From: Streptomyces albicerus
GTDB lineage: Bacteria > Actinomycetota > Actinomycetes > Streptomycetales > Streptomycetaceae
Direction of reading: 5' to 3'
Length of the DNA: 64,000 bases
Assembly (NCBI RefSeq): GCF_008905045.1
Contig: NZ_VWMY01000007.1
Span: 150,549 to 214,548 of the forward strand
Shown one piece after another: positions 8,185-17,147 of this stretch. A program made the translations under genes and the position numbers. The notes under the pieces were generated by a model that saw only the letters and a program-made list of their open reading frames with translations, had not been told where the DNA came from and did no database searches. Position 1 is the first letter of the stretch. Each line of letters begins with the position of its first letter.

Positions 8185-10685
8185 TGCGGGTCCCGCTTTC
8201 TTGGCTGCGGGAGTACGTCGACCTGCCGGCGACGGAGACCGGGCGCGACGTCCAGGCCAAGCTCATTTCGGCAGGCCTCGAGGTCGAGACCGTCGAGCAG
8301 CTCGGCGCCGACCTCAAGGGGCCGCTCGTCGTCGGCAAGGTGCTGACCATCGAGGAGCTGGAGGGCTTCAAGAAGCCCATCCGCTTCTGCACCGTCGACG
8401 TCGGCCAGGCCAACGGCACCGGTGAGCCCCAGGAGATCGTCTGCGGCGCCCGTAACTTCGTCGTCGGCGACAAGGTCGTCGTGGTCCTGCCCGGCGCCGT
8501 GCTTCCCGGCAACTTCGCGATCGCCGCGCGCAAGACGTACGGCAAGACCTCGCACGGCATGATCTGCTCCGGCGGCGAGCTGGGCATGGGTGACGACGGA
8601 AGCGGCGGCATCATCGTCCTGCCGCCGGAGCACGAGGTCGGCACGGACGCCATCGAGCTGCTCGAACTCGTCGACGAGGTCCTCGACATCGCGGTCACCC
8701 CCGACCGCGGCTACGCCCTGTCGATGCGCGGTGTCGCCCGCGAGGCCGCCATCGCGTACGGGCTGCCGCTGCGCGACCCGGCGCTGCTCGACGTACCGGG
8801 TCCGAACGCGTTCGGCTACCCGGTGCAGGTCTCCGACCCGCGGGGCTGCGACCGCTTCACCGCGCGTACGGTCACCGGTCTGTCGCCCGAGGCGCACTCC
8901 CCGATCTGGCTGCAGCGCCGCCTCCAGAAGGCGGGCATGCGTCCGATCTCGCTCGCCGTCGACATCACCAACTACGTGATGCTGGAGCTCGGTCAGCCCC
9001 TGCACGCGTACGACCGCTCCCGCGTCCAGGGCACCATCGGTGTGCGCCGGGCCGAGCCGGGCGAGAAGCTCACCACGCTCGACGGCGTCGTGCGCACACT
9101 GGACGCCGAGGACCTGCTGATCACCGACGACCGCGGGCCGATCGGCCTCGCGGGTGTCATGGGCGGCGCCAACACCGAGATCGACGACACGGAGGGCACG
9201 ACCACCGAAGTCGTCATCGAGGCCGCGCACTTCGACCCGATCTCGATCGCGCGGACGGCCCGCCGCCACAAGCTGGCCTCCGAGGCGTCCAAGCGCTTCG
9301 AGCGCGGCGTCGACCCGGAGGCCGCGTCCGCCGCCGCGCAGCGCACGGTCGACCTGCTGGTCCTCCTCGCGGGCGGCTCCGCCGACGCCGGCGTCACCGA
9401 GGTCATCGCGCCCTCCGCGCCGCGCACCATCACCATCCCGGCCAACCACCCGGACAAGGTCGCGGGCGTCGACTACGGCCGCGAGACCGTCGTACGCCGT
9501 CTCCAGCAGGTCGGCTGCGACGTCTACGGGCAGGACGAGCTGATCGTCACCGTGCCGTCCTGGCGGCCCGACCTGACCGACCCGAACGACCTGGCCGAAG
9601 AGGTCATCCGGCTCGAGGGCTACGAGAACCTGCCCTCGACCCTGCCGAAGCCGCCCGCCGGCCTGGGCCTCACCGACCGGCAGCGACTGCACCGCCGGGT
9701 CGGGCGTGCGCTGGCCGGTGCGGGATACGTCGAGGCGCTGAACTACCCGTTCATCGGGACCGAGGTGCTCGACCAGTTCGGCCTGGAGGCCGACGACCCG
9801 CGGCGCACCACGGTCAAGCTGGTCAACCCGCTCTCCGACGAAGAGCCGGCGATGCGCACCACCCTGCTGCCGGGGCTGCTCGGCGCGCTGCGGCGCAACG
9901 ACGGCCGCGGCTCGCACGACCTGGCGCTCTTCGAGACCGGCCTGGTCTTCCGGCCGACCGGCGAGGAGCACACGGCCGAGCGCCTGCCCGTCGACCGTCG
10001 TCCCACCGACGAGGAGATCGCCGGGATCAACGCCGCGCTGCCGCGTCAGCCGCGCCGCGCCGCCGTCGTCCTCGCGGGTGCCCGCGAGCAGGCCGGCTGG
10101 TGGGGCAAGGGCCGTCCGGCGGACTGGGCGGACGCCGTCGAGGCGGCGCGTACCGTCGCCCGCGAGGCCGGTGTCGAGCTGACCGTGCGCAGTGACCAGC
10201 ACGCTCCCTGGCACCCCGGCCGCTGCGCCGCGCTGTACGTCACGGTGCACGGCGAGGAGACCCTCGTCGGTCACGCCGGTGAGCTGCACCCGCGCGTCAT
10301 CAAGGCGCTGCACCTTCCGGAGCGCAGCTGTGCCATGGAGGTCGAGCTCGACCTCCTGGAGCAGGCGGGCACCGGCGCCCTTCAGGCGCCGCGCATCTCC
10401 GCCTTCCCGGTCGCCACGCAGGATGTCGCGCTGGTCGTCTCCCGGGACGTTCCGGCGACCGATGTGGAGGCCGCGCTGCGTGAGGGTGCGGGGAAACTCC
10501 TGGAGTCCATCCGGCTGTTCGACGTCTACGAGAGCGAGCAGCTCGGTGAGGGCATGAAGTCCCTGGCGTACGCGCTGCGGTTCCGCGCCGACGACCGCAC
10601 CCTGACCGTCGACCAGGCCTCCAGGGCCCGTGACGCGGCGGTTGCCCTCGCGGGCGAGCGCACGGGGGCGGTTCTGCGGGGTTAG
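8184..10685 (+). CDS. pheT: Phenylalanyl-tRNA synthetase beta subunit
   Basis: The 833-residue partner of PheS. A tRNA-binding (OB-fold) domain at about 40-155 is followed by the B3/B4 editing domain (about 215-390, with [17 protein letters not shown]), the B5 domain (about 405-475), a core fold, and a C-terminal anticodon-binding FDX-ACB domain (about 740-833, [14 protein letters not shown]). All are present at expected length. Start ATG overlaps the pheS stop (TGATG). A terminator-like repeat follows the gene. Confidence 0.97.
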   Translation: MRVPLSWLREYVDLPATETGRDVQAKLISAGLEVETVEQLGADLKGPLVVGKVLTIEELEGFKKPIRFCTVDVGQANGTGEPQEIVCGARNFVVGDKVVVVLPGAVLPGNFAIAARKTYGKTSHGMICSGGELGMGDDGSGGIIVLPPEHEVGTDAIELLELVDEVLDIAVTPDRGYALSMRGVAREAAIAYGLPLRDPALLDVPGPNAFGYPVQVSDPRGCDRFTARTVTGLSPEAHSPIWLQRRLQKAGMRPISLAVDITNYVMLELGQPLHAYDRSRVQGTIGVRRAEPGEKLTTLDGVVRTLDAEDLLITDDRGPIGLAGVMGGANTEIDDTEGTTTEVVIEAAHFDPISIARTARRHKLASEASKRFERGVDPEAASAAAQRTVDLLVLLAGGSADAGVTEVIAPSAPRTITIPANHPDKVAGVDYGRETVVRRLQQVGCDVYGQDELIVTVPSWRPDLTDPNDLAEEVIRLEGYENLPSTLPKPPAGLGLTDRQRLHRRVGRALAGAGYVEALNYPFIGTEVLDQFGLEADDPRRTTVKLVNPLSDEEPAMRTTLLPGLLGALRRNDGRGSHDLALFETGLVFRPTGEEHTAERLPVDRRPTDEEIAGINAALPRQPRRAAVVLAGAREQAGWWGKGRPADWADAVEAARTVAREAGVELTVRSDQHAPWHPGRCAALYVTVHGEETLVGHAGELHPRVIKALHLPERSCAMEVELDLLEQAGTGALQAPRISAFPVATQDVALVVSRDVPATDVEAALREGAGKLLESIRLFDVYESEQLGEGMKSLAYALRFRADDRTLTVDQASRARDAAVALAGERTGAVLRG

Positions 10686-10740
10686 CCCCCCGAGGCAGGT
10701 AGTGCCGGGGAACTGCGGGTTGTTGGTCTGCTGCGGGTTC

Positions 10741-10783
10741 GTCGTGGCTGGTCGCGCAGTTCCCCGCGCCCCTTTCGGGGCGC
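10741..10783 (+). repeat. Dispersed palindromic element, copy 2 (reverse orientation)
   Basis: GTGGCTGGTCGCGCAGTTCC followed by the hairpin GCGCCCC (10766-10772), TTTC, GGGGCGC (10777-10783). It is the reverse complement of the GGGGAACTGCGCGACCAGCCAC form. It lies 55 bp after pheT and probably stops read-through from it. Confidence 0.8.
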
Positions 10784-10930
10784 CCCCCTGGAGCTCTGTG
10801 CAGTCACCTCACTCATTTGGGTGACAAGTGTGGGCGATCTGGCCCGATCGGGGCATGCGGTCGACAGAATCGATCCGGCCGAAGAGGCCGGTGCCTGCGC
10901 GCTGAACAGGGCCTTAGGGGGGCCATCGGC

Positions 10931-12151
10931 ATGATCCGTACGAAGGCTGGGGCTCCCCGTCGGGCCAGGCCCGGGGTGAAACACCGGACAGGATGGCGGA
11001 AAACCGTCGCCCGGACGCTCGGTCGCGCCCGGACCGGCAGGCTGGGCCGCGCCCGGGCCCGCCGACTCGGCCGCACCGAGGCCCGTCGCCTCGGCCGGGA
11101 CCAGCAGCGACTGCGCCGCGCGCTCGCGATGGGGCTGCCCACCGTATGGGGCGCCGTGGCGATCACCTACAAACTGGGCTGTCCGCTCGCCCAGCAGAAC
11201 GGGCTCGGCGCCCGGATCGTCACCTGCGCCGTCTTCTTCGCGGTCGGCACCGGCCTGATACTGCACGTCAGGCGCGGGCTGCTCCGCGAGCTCCGGCAGA
11301 TCCGCAAGGTCGCGGGCGCCGCCCAAGGTGCTCTGCTGCGACCGCTGCCACCGCGTATCGACGGGCTGAACATCGCCGCGGTGCAGTTCTCCGCGGACCG
11401 CGGGGCCACCGTCGGCGGCGATCTGTACGACGTGATCGGCACCGAATACGGCGTGCGGGTCGTGATGGGCGATGTCCGCGGACACGGGCTCGCCGCCATC
11501 GGGACCGTCGCCGCTGTCCTCGGCAGCTTCCGCGAAGCCGTCCACGACGAGACCGAACTCCCGGGTGTACTCAGGAGGTTGGAGCGCGCCCTGGCCCGCC
11601 ATCTGAGGGAGCGCGCGAAAGCCGAGCACCCCTCGTCCGGGCTCGACGCCGACAGCCCAGTGGCCGAGGAGTTCGTCACCGTACTGCTCCTGGAGATCGG
11701 CCACGACGGCGAGGTGCGCGCCCTCAACTGCGGTCACCCCTGGCCGTATCTGCTGCGCGGCCACGCCGGACCGACTGGTGAACGAGGGCCTGTGGAGCAC
11801 CTCACCGCCGGCGACCCCCTGCCTCCCCTCGGGCCCTTCCCTCTCCCCGCCGAGCTGCCCGTCGTCCGCTGCGGGCACCTCCTGCCCGGCGAGGCGCTGT
11901 TCCTGCACACGGACGGTGTCGAAGACGCCCGCGACAGCGCCGGCCAATTCTTTCCCCTGGCCGCCGCCCTCACCGAGGCGGACCGCACCCAGCCGGTCTC
12001 CCCCCAGTCCGTACTCCGCACGCTCTTCACCCAACTACTGGGCCACGCGGGCGGATTGCCGTCGGACGACGTAGCCATGCTGGTCCTGCGCAACGACCGA
12101 GCAAGAGTGCCAATGCAACAGGGTGAGCCTCTGGCCCACCAGCTCAAGTGA
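10931..12151 (+). CDS. Membrane-bound SpoIIE/RsbU-type protein phosphatase
   Basis: The 406-residue protein has an Arg-rich N-terminus with repeated LGR-x-x-ARR elements (about 20-65), two membrane segments (about 70-90 and 94-113), then a PP2C-like SpoIIE domain (about 145-400). Visible motifs are GGDLYDVI, VVMGDVRGHGLAA, NCGHPWPYLL and LFLHTDGVEDARD, which include the Asp residues that bind Mn. Such enzymes dephosphorylate anti-sigma-factor antagonists. No sensor domain other than the membrane part is present and no antagonist gene is adjacent. The frame extends upstream to 10817, but AGGGGGG at about 10917 points to ATG 10931. Confidence 0.85.
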   Translation: MIRTKAGAPRRARPGVKHRTGWRKTVARTLGRARTGRLGRARARRLGRTEARRLGRDQQRLRRALAMGLPTVWGAVAITYKLGCPLAQQNGLGARIVTCAVFFAVGTGLILHVRRGLLRELRQIRKVAGAAQGALLRPLPPRIDGLNIAAVQFSADRGATVGGDLYDVIGTEYGVRVVMGDVRGHGLAAIGTVAAVLGSFREAVHDETELPGVLRRLERALARHLRERAKAEHPSSGLDADSPVAEEFVTVLLLEIGHDGEVRALNCGHPWPYLLRGHAGPTGERGPVEHLTAGDPLPPLGPFPLPAELPVVRCGHLLPGEALFLHTDGVEDARDSAGQFFPLAAALTEADRTQPVSPQSVLRTLFTQLLGHAGGLPSDDVAMLVLRNDRARVPMQQGEPLAHQLK

Positions 12152-12172
12152 CTGTTTCACGCCCCGCATGAC

Positions 12173-12236
12173 GCGCCCCTTCAGGGGCGCGGGGCTGTGA
12201 CATATGCGGCTCCGCCGCGCGGGCGCGCTCAGCCCC
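12173..12236 (+). repeat. Dispersed palindromic element, copy 3
   Basis: GCGCCCC (12173-12179), TTCA, GGGGCGC (12184-12190), then GGGGCTGTGACATATGCGGC-TCC-GCCGC. It is nearly identical to the element at 204 over about 45 bp. It lies 21 bp after the phosphatase stop codon. Confidence 0.8.
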
Positions 12237-12466
12237 GGACTACCCGCAGGCAGCCCACAAACAGGCACCCTTTTCCTGCTGAGCCGGCGGAGCCGTCCGC
12301 CCCGCCACGGAGTGTCGGGCAGGCAGCTGGGCGGACGGCGCGAAACGGGCCGCCGCACTGTACGAGGGGGAGCCGGCGGCCCGGCCGGCCTCTTACGAGG
12401 CATTTCAGTCAACCGGCCCGCAACTCTCCGCAACAGCGCGCGTACTGCCCGGATTCGGGCACTCTA

Positions 12467-12483
12467 TTCACACCCCGTGTGAA
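12467..12483 (+). promoter_or_regulatory. Perfect palindrome upstream of the NsdA-type gene (operator candidate)
   Basis: TTCACAC-CCC-GTGTGAA, centred about 54 bp before the start codon. It is flanked by CTCTA on the left and GAG on the right, which extend the symmetry. It overlaps the zone where a promoter is expected, so it could be the site of autoregulation or of another regulator. Confidence 0.55.
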
Positions 12484-12528
12484 GAGGGAGGCACTACTCT
12501 CTTGGCACCGAGTCACCGGAGGGCATTC

Positions 12529-13869
12529 ATGCAGCCCAACACTCTGCTCGACGCGATCCTCGACGAGGCCGGGATCTCGCACGCGGGACTCGCCGCCCAT
12601 GTGAACCAGGCGGGGCGGGCACGCGGCCTCGCGCTTCGTTACGAACACACCGCCGTGGCGCGGTGGTTGAAGGGCCAGCGGCCGCGCGGGCAGGTGCCCG
12701 ACCTGATCTGCGAGGTGCTGGCCACCCGGCTCCAACGGCCCGTCACGCTCGACGACATCGGCCTCGGCGTGCCCGGCGAACCGGCCGCCCCGCACGGCAC
12801 GACGCTCTCCGGCTTCGTCGAGCGCGCCACCGCCCTGTGGCGCTCCGACGAACAGCAGCGCCCGCACATCCTCGGCGCCCCCGCCGTCACCGGCACGCCC
12901 GCCGTGATGCCCGTGTGGGAGTGGGAGAACCCGCCCGAGGACGTGGACGTCTCGCGCGGCGGACGGCACCGCGTGAGCATGTCCGACATCGAGATGCTGC
13001 GCGCCGCCCGTGCCCACTACGAGCAGATGTACCGCAAGGCCGGCGGCATCGCGACCCGCACGCGCATCGTCGGCTTCCTCAACTCCGAGACGGCGCCGCT
13101 CCTCAGAGGCAGCTACACCGACGCCACCGGCCGCCAGCTCCACCGCGCCACCGGCGGCCTGGTGGCGGTCGCGGGCATCTGCGCGTACGACTCCGACGCG
13201 CACGGCCTCGCCCAGCGCTACTTCCACCAGGCGCTCAGACTCGCGAAGGCCAGCGGGGACAGAGGACTTGGTGCGTATGTCATCGCTCTGCTGGTCAACC
13301 AGTCCCTGTTCATGCGCGAGCACCGGCAGGCCGTCGCGTTCGCCGAGGCCGCGTTGCGCGCCGCGGGACGGCACATCACTCCGGCGCTCGCGTCGGACCT
13401 CTACGCGATGCAGGCCAAGGCGTACGCACACCTCGGCGATGGCAGCAGCGCGCTGTCCTGCATCCGGCGTGCCGAGCAGGCCGCCGAGCGCATCCGGCGC
13501 GGATACGAGCCGGATGAGACCGGCTATGTCCAGCCGGGCCTGGTCAATGTGCAGGTGGCGGAGGCCCTGCTCAGCCTCGGCGACCTGGCCGCCGCCCGGG
13601 AGCACGCCGCGGCGGCCGTCGACAACCCGGCGCACGACCGGGGCAGGGTGCACCGGCTCGCGATGCTCAGCCAGATCGAACTGCGCCAGGGCAACGCGGA
13701 CAAGGCGGTGGTCACCGCGGTCGAAATGGCGGAGCGGGCGCGGGGGATGGAGTCCCAGCGGCTGCGCGACAGACTGCGGGCGGTACGCGAGCACCTGGTG
13801 GCCAACGGGTGCGCGGGCACCTCCGAGGCCGCCGAACTCATCGACGGAGCACTGCGCGTACCGCTCTAG
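12529..13869 (+). CDS. NsdA-type TPR regulator
   Basis: The 446-residue protein has an N-terminal helix-turn-helix-like region (residues 3-75; LLDAILDEAGISHAGLAAHVNQ, then ARWLKGQRPRG). Behind it are helical TPR-like repeats (about 180-440), such as YFHQALRLAKASGDRGLGAYV and VALLVNQ-type segments. This is the layout of the Streptomyces NsdA/NsdB family; NsdA represses antibiotic production and development in S. coelicolor. Which member this is cannot be settled from sequence alone. The start is ATG 12529, set by GGAGGG at 12518-12523, rather than the in-frame 12502. Confidence 0.8.
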   Translation: MQPNTLLDAILDEAGISHAGLAAHVNQAGRARGLALRYEHTAVARWLKGQRPRGQVPDLICEVLATRLQRPVTLDDIGLGVPGEPAAPHGTTLSGFVERATALWRSDEQQRPHILGAPAVTGTPAVMPVWEWENPPEDVDVSRGGRHRVSMSDIEMLRAARAHYEQMYRKAGGIATRTRIVGFLNSETAPLLRGSYTDATGRQLHRATGGLVAVAGICAYDSDAHGLAQRYFHQALRLAKASGDRGLGAYVIALLVNQSLFMREHRQAVAFAEAALRAAGRHITPALASDLYAMQAKAYAHLGDGSSALSCIRRAEQAAERIRRGYEPDETGYVQPGLVNVQVAEALLSLGDLAAAREHAAAAVDNPAHDRGRVHRLAMLSQIELRQGNADKAVVTAVEMAERARGMESQRLRDRLRAVREHLVANGCAGTSEAAELIDGALRVPL

Positions 13870-14068
13870 GAAGAGCCCGTCGGGGAACTCCGGAAAGAGC
13901 CCGGAGGGACCCGCGGGAGGATGCCCCAACCACTGCCGGGGGTCCCCGAGCCCTCCGGGGTGGGTAAGTCTGCGCCTACCGCTGCGCTGCGAGCGGCCCG
14001 CTGTGAGCCTGCTGTGAGGACGCTCCTGCTGCGATATTGCCATCTACTCGGCGGAAGGTGGCAGAACC

Positions 14069-14614
14069 GTGCAGTGGACGAAACAGAACGAACAAACTGT
14101 GTACGCAAACCGCTGGTTCAGCGTCAATCTCGCAGATGTCGAGCTGCCGGACGGTCGGCACCTCGATCACTTTTTAATACGGCTGCGGCCCGTCGCCGTG
14201 GCCACTGTGGTGAATGAGGCGAACGAGGTGCTGCTCCTGTGGCGGCACCGCTTCATCACCGACAGCTGGGGATGGGAGCTTCCGGCGGGCGTCGTCGAGG
14301 ACGGCGAGGACATCGCCGTCGCGGCGGCCCGCGAACTGGAGGAGGAGACCGGATGGCGGCCGGGACCTCTGCGCCATCTGATGAGCGTCGAGCCCTCCAA
14401 CGGGCTCACCGACGCCCGGCACCACATCTACTGGGCCGACGAAGGCGCGTACATCGGACACCCCGTGGACGACTTCGAGTCCGACCGTCGGGAATGGGTT
14501 CCCCTCAAGCTCGTCCCCGACATGGTCGCCCGCGGCGAGGTCCCGGCCGCCAACATGGCAGCCGCGCTGCTCCTCCTGCACCATCTGAGGCTCGGGCAGG
14601 ACGCTTTGCCCTGA
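14069..14614 (+). CDS. NUDIX hydrolase with a TTA codon
   Basis: The 181-residue protein carries a full Nudix box, G-V-V-E-D-G-E through REL-x-EE-x-GW (about residues 74-96), with the Glu residues that bind Mg. A preceding GWELPAG strand and overall shape resemble ADP-ribose or nucleoside-diphosphate-sugar pyrophosphatases; the exact substrate is not readable. Codon 36 (14174-14176) is TTA and codon 37 is ATA, both very rare in this genome, so expression may depend on bldA. GTG start with AAGGTGG upstream. Confidence 0.88.
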   Translation: MQWTKQNEQTVYANRWFSVNLADVELPDGRHLDHFLIRLRPVAVATVVNEANEVLLLWRHRFITDSWGWELPAGVVEDGEDIAVAAARELEEETGWRPGPLRHLMSVEPSNGLTDARHHIYWADEGAYIGHPVDDFESDRREWVPLKLVPDMVARGEVPAANMAAALLLLHHLRLGQDALP

Positions 14615-14636
14615 TCCCCCCACCGCGTCCTGGGAC

Positions 14637-14894
14637 CTAGTGGCCCAGAGCCTGATAGACCGCCACGGCGAGCGCGCCCACGGCCGTGACGACCGCTACC
14701 GCGCGCAGTGGCCAGCGGGTGTGTTCGAGTGCGACGACCCGTGCGCTCAGGTCGTCGAGCTCCTTGGCGGTCTGTTCGGCGCGATGACTGAGCAGAGCCA
14801 GCCCTCCCTCGACGCGGGCATGCGCCACATCGAGGCGGCGGCGTAACTCTGCGAGTTCTCCTTGGACCACGGGATGCTCCGGGTCGGCGGTCAC
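14637..14894 (-). CDS. Small tail-anchored coiled-coil protein
   Basis: An 85-residue protein: residues 10-58 form a heptad-rich helix (ELAELRRRLDVAHARVEGGL, then QTAKELDDLSARV), and residues 65-82 are a hydrophobic segment at the extreme C-terminus. This suggests a tail-anchored membrane protein. I do not recognise the family. GTG 14894 is chosen because AAGGAG lies 7 bases upstream; the frame runs on to TTG 14948, which has no ribosome site. Confidence 0.65.
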   Translation of the reverse strand: MTADPEHPVVQGELAELRRRLDVAHARVEGGLALLSHRAEQTAKELDDLSARVVALEHTRWPLRAVAVVTAVGALAVAVYQALGH

Positions 14895-15024
14895 GAGTCC
14901 GCTCCTTTCCGTAGTCGTCACATCCCTTACATGCGCACGGAAAGTCAACTCGCCTGGTGGACACGTGGGGAGCGTGTGCGAGGGGCATATGCGAGCCCTA
15001 TGCGCACACGGTGTGTGAATGGCA

Positions 15025-15056
15025 CGGGCCCGGCCCTCCGAAGAGGACCGGGCCCG
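15025..15056 (-). terminator. Hairpin terminator after the DUF308-like gene
   Basis: CGGGCCCGG (15025-15033) pairs with CCGGGCCCG (15048-15056), with a further CTC/GAG inside the loop. There is no long T-run, but the stem is strong. It lies 100 bp beyond the stop codon at 15157. A second imperfect inverted repeat (GTGTGCG...GCGCACAC) covers 14974-15009. Confidence 0.6.
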
Positions 15057-15156
15057 CGTCGGCCTGAGGTTGTACGGACCGTAGTCGATCTGCTCGACGG
15101 CGAGTTTGTGGAAGACGCCGCACCTCCGGGAGAGGCGGTGGCTCCGACGGCGGTGG

Positions 15157-15753
15157 TCAACGCTTTTCGCGTCGGATGCGGATGCTCAGGGCGATGGCGG
15201 AGACAAGGAACCAGAAGGCACCGAAGGCCGAGTAGCCGGCGATGGTGGACAGGCTGCTCGTCGGCGAGGCGGACATGGCAGCGAAGGAGGCACCGGCCAG
15301 GACGGACAGTCCACCGCTGATGACCATGGGCCACTGGGCACCGACGGTGCGTCGGCGCCGGATCGCCACGACGAGCTGGATCGCTCCGGAAAGGAGGGCC
15401 CAGATGCCGAACACGAGCAGAGCCGTCCCGATGGTGGAGAAGACAGCGATGATCATCCCGGCGGTGGTGGCGAGGCCGAGAGCCACGTTGGTGGTAGCGA
15501 CGCGGTCCGTGGAGCCGGTGCCGGCCATGCGGCGCTCGAGGAGCGTGGCGATGACGTCCCACAGGGGGTAGACGACGAGCAGCACGGCCGTGATCACTGT
15601 GGGCTTGTCCGTCGACACGAGCGAGGCGGAGGTCGTGACGACGAGTGCCACCCAGATCAGGGAGAAGGCGACTCGGATCAGGTAGAGCGATCGGAGCCCG
15701 GAGGGCGTGGTCGTGGTCGTGGTCGTGCTCGAAGTCACGGTGGTCTGAGTCAT
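15157..15753 (-). CDS. HdeD/DUF308-like membrane protein
   Basis: This is a 198-residue protein. After a Thr-rich start (MTQTTVTSSTTTT) come six hydrophobic segments with the paired-helix spacing of the HdeD/DUF308 family, for example GMIIAVFSTIGTALLVFGIW and GGLSVLAGASFAAM. Charged loops RRRRT and the tail RIRREKR face the cytoplasm. HdeD in E. coli is linked to acid resistance; the role here is unknown. It is divergent from the two-component genes, with TTCGAA-type palindromes between them, so the pair may control it. The frame extends to 16005 but ATG 15753 starts the conserved part. Confidence 0.75.
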   Translation of the reverse strand: MTQTTVTSSTTTTTTTPSGLRSLYLIRVAFSLIWVALVVTTSASLVSTDKPTVITAVLLVVYPLWDVIATLLERRMAGTGSTDRVATTNVALGLATTAGMIIAVFSTIGTALLVFGIWALLSGAIQLVVAIRRRRTVGAQWPMVISGGLSVLAGASFAAMSASPTSSLSTIAGYSAFGAFWFLVSAIALSIRIRREKR

Positions 15754-15833
15754 CGGGTGTCCCGTTTTGTGATCGTGATGGTGTGAGACGGTCGCCTCGA
15801 TGAGGAGTCTCAGCGGCCTCGGGAGGGGCCGTG

Positions 15834-15932
15834 TACTTCGAACGAAGTAGTTTTGCCATCCACTTCGAATCGAATGCTTTCTGCCGTCCCCATCGCCCGG
15901 ACCGGGCTCGCCGTCTACATCATTCGAAGTAC
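15834..15932 (+). promoter_or_regulatory. Three TTCGAA-type sites in the divergent promoter region
   Basis: A perfect palindrome TACTTCG-AA-CGAAGTA at 15834-15849, a second site ACTTCGAATCGAAT at 15862-15875, and a third, TTCGAAGTAC, at 15923-15932. The region is more AT-rich than its surroundings. It separates the DUF308-like gene (minus) from the sensor kinase gene (plus). Binding by the adjacent LuxR-type regulator is a reasonable but untested guess. Confidence 0.6.
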
Positions 15933-15965
15933 ATGGCCGCAGCACACGTGGGCGAGAATCAGGCC

Positions 15966-17147
15966 ATGGGCAAGGCGCAGAACAATCAGGACGGGTCCGT
16001 GGCACCCCTGTGGGTCCGCCGCCCCGAGGCGCTGCACCTAGGCGCCTATTCGGTGGCCGCGCTGGTGTTCACCGGCCAGATCGTGGCAGTGATCCTGCGA
16101 GGGTCGGATTGGCCGACGGCCCTCTCCGTGCTCCTCGCCGGTGGCGGTGTCGCCCTCTCATGGCGGAGGCCGTGGGCAGGACTGGTCGTGACGAGCGCGG
16201 CGTCCTTCGCCGTCACAGCGGTGGGCCACGACCCCCTGTCGGTGTGGATGATGGCGGTGCTCGTGCTGTTCTCGGTCACGCTCAGGGGGAAGCAGCCGCT
16301 GGCCGGAACCGGCATCGTGGCGGCGTTCTTCCTGGGGGCGTTCATGACGCTGGGAGGATTCCGTGGCGGCGCGATCGTGGGAGCCGCCGCACTCTTCTCA
16401 GCCATAGCAGGAGGTGCGACAGGGGCCGCGCTGCGCATCCATCGAGAGCACTGGCGCACCCTGGAGGAACGGGCCGAAAGCGCCATCGCCACCCGCGAGA
16501 TCGAAGCCACCCGTCGGGTGACCGAGGAACGACTCCGCATCGCCCGGGACCTCCACGACGTCATCGGCCACCAGGTCGCGATGCTGAGCATGCATCTCGG
16601 TGCTGCGGAGATCGGGCTGCCCGAAGACGCCGAGTCCTCCCGGCATGCCCTCGTCTCAGCCAGGTCCAGCGCCCGCACCGTCGTCGTCGAAACGCAACGG
16701 ATCCTCGCGCTCCTCCGCCTCGAAGACGACATCTCCGACGACGAGGCGCTCCGGCCGACCCCGGCGCTCAGTGGCCTGGAAGGCCTTATCGCCTCTTTCG
16801 AGAGCATCGGCCTCGACGTCCATCCCTCCATCGACATCCCCGCCGGTTTCGTGGAGCCCAGCGTCGGCGTGACGGTCTACCGGGTCGTTCAGGAAGCACT
16901 CACGAATGCCTACCGGCATGGAGAGGGGGCGGCAACGGTGGATGTGCGCGAGCGCGACGGCAGGATCTGCGTCACCGTGGAGAACCGCGTGGGTCACGCA
17001 CTGCGCGGCTCCGGCTCGGGCAGCGGACTCGGACTCGTGGGGATGCGCGAACGCGTCGAGTCCTCCAGCGGGCGGCTGACGATCGACAGTGACGACGGGC
17101 GATTCCGGGTCCATGCGGAGTTCAGCCCCCTGGGAGCCGTCGTCTGA
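15966..17147 (+). CDS. NarL/DesK-type membrane sensor histidine kinase
   Basis: The 393-residue kinase has an N-terminal block of four to five membrane helices (about 25-150), a HisKA_3 dimerisation domain with the active His in RIARDLHDVIGHQVAMLS (about 190-205), and a HATPase_c domain (QEALTNAYRHGEG; GSGLGLVGMRERV). It should phosphorylate the LuxR-type regulator that overlaps its end (TGATG at 17147). ATG 15966 is used; ATG 15933 in frame is also possible, and neither has a strong ribosome site. Confidence 0.88.
   Translation: MGKAQNNQDGSVAPLWVRRPEALHLGAYSVAALVFTGQIVAVILRGSDWPTALSVLLAGGGVALSWRRPWAGLVVTSAASFAVTAVGHDPLSVWMMAVLVLFSVTLRGKQPLAGTGIVAAFFLGAFMTLGGFRGGAIVGAAALFSAIAGGATGAALRIHREHWRTLEERAESAIATREIEATRRVTEERLRIARDLHDVIGHQVAMLSMHLGAAEIGLPEDAESSRHALVSARSSARTVVVETQRILALLRLEDDISDDEALRPTPALSGLEGLIASFESIGLDVHPSIDIPAGFVEPSVGVTVYRVVQEALTNAYRHGEGAATVDVRERDGRICVTVENRVGHALRGSGSGSGLGLVGMRERVESSSGRLTIDSDDGRFRVHAEFSPLGAVV

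Larger units (their letters stand above)
12152..12528 (+). other. 377-bp intergenic region upstream of the NsdA-type regulator
   Basis: It holds the repeat at 12173-12236 and the palindrome at 12467-12483. Between them (12240-12460) is GC-rich sequence with several short hairpins but no credible gene. Open frames crossing it lack homology signals and ribosome sites. Confidence 0.5.

Noticed and set aside
7920..10313. 797-residue open frame on the minus strand
   Set aside because: It lies antisense to pheS/pheT and is the frame opposite GC-rich codons; residue content is typical of shadow frames.
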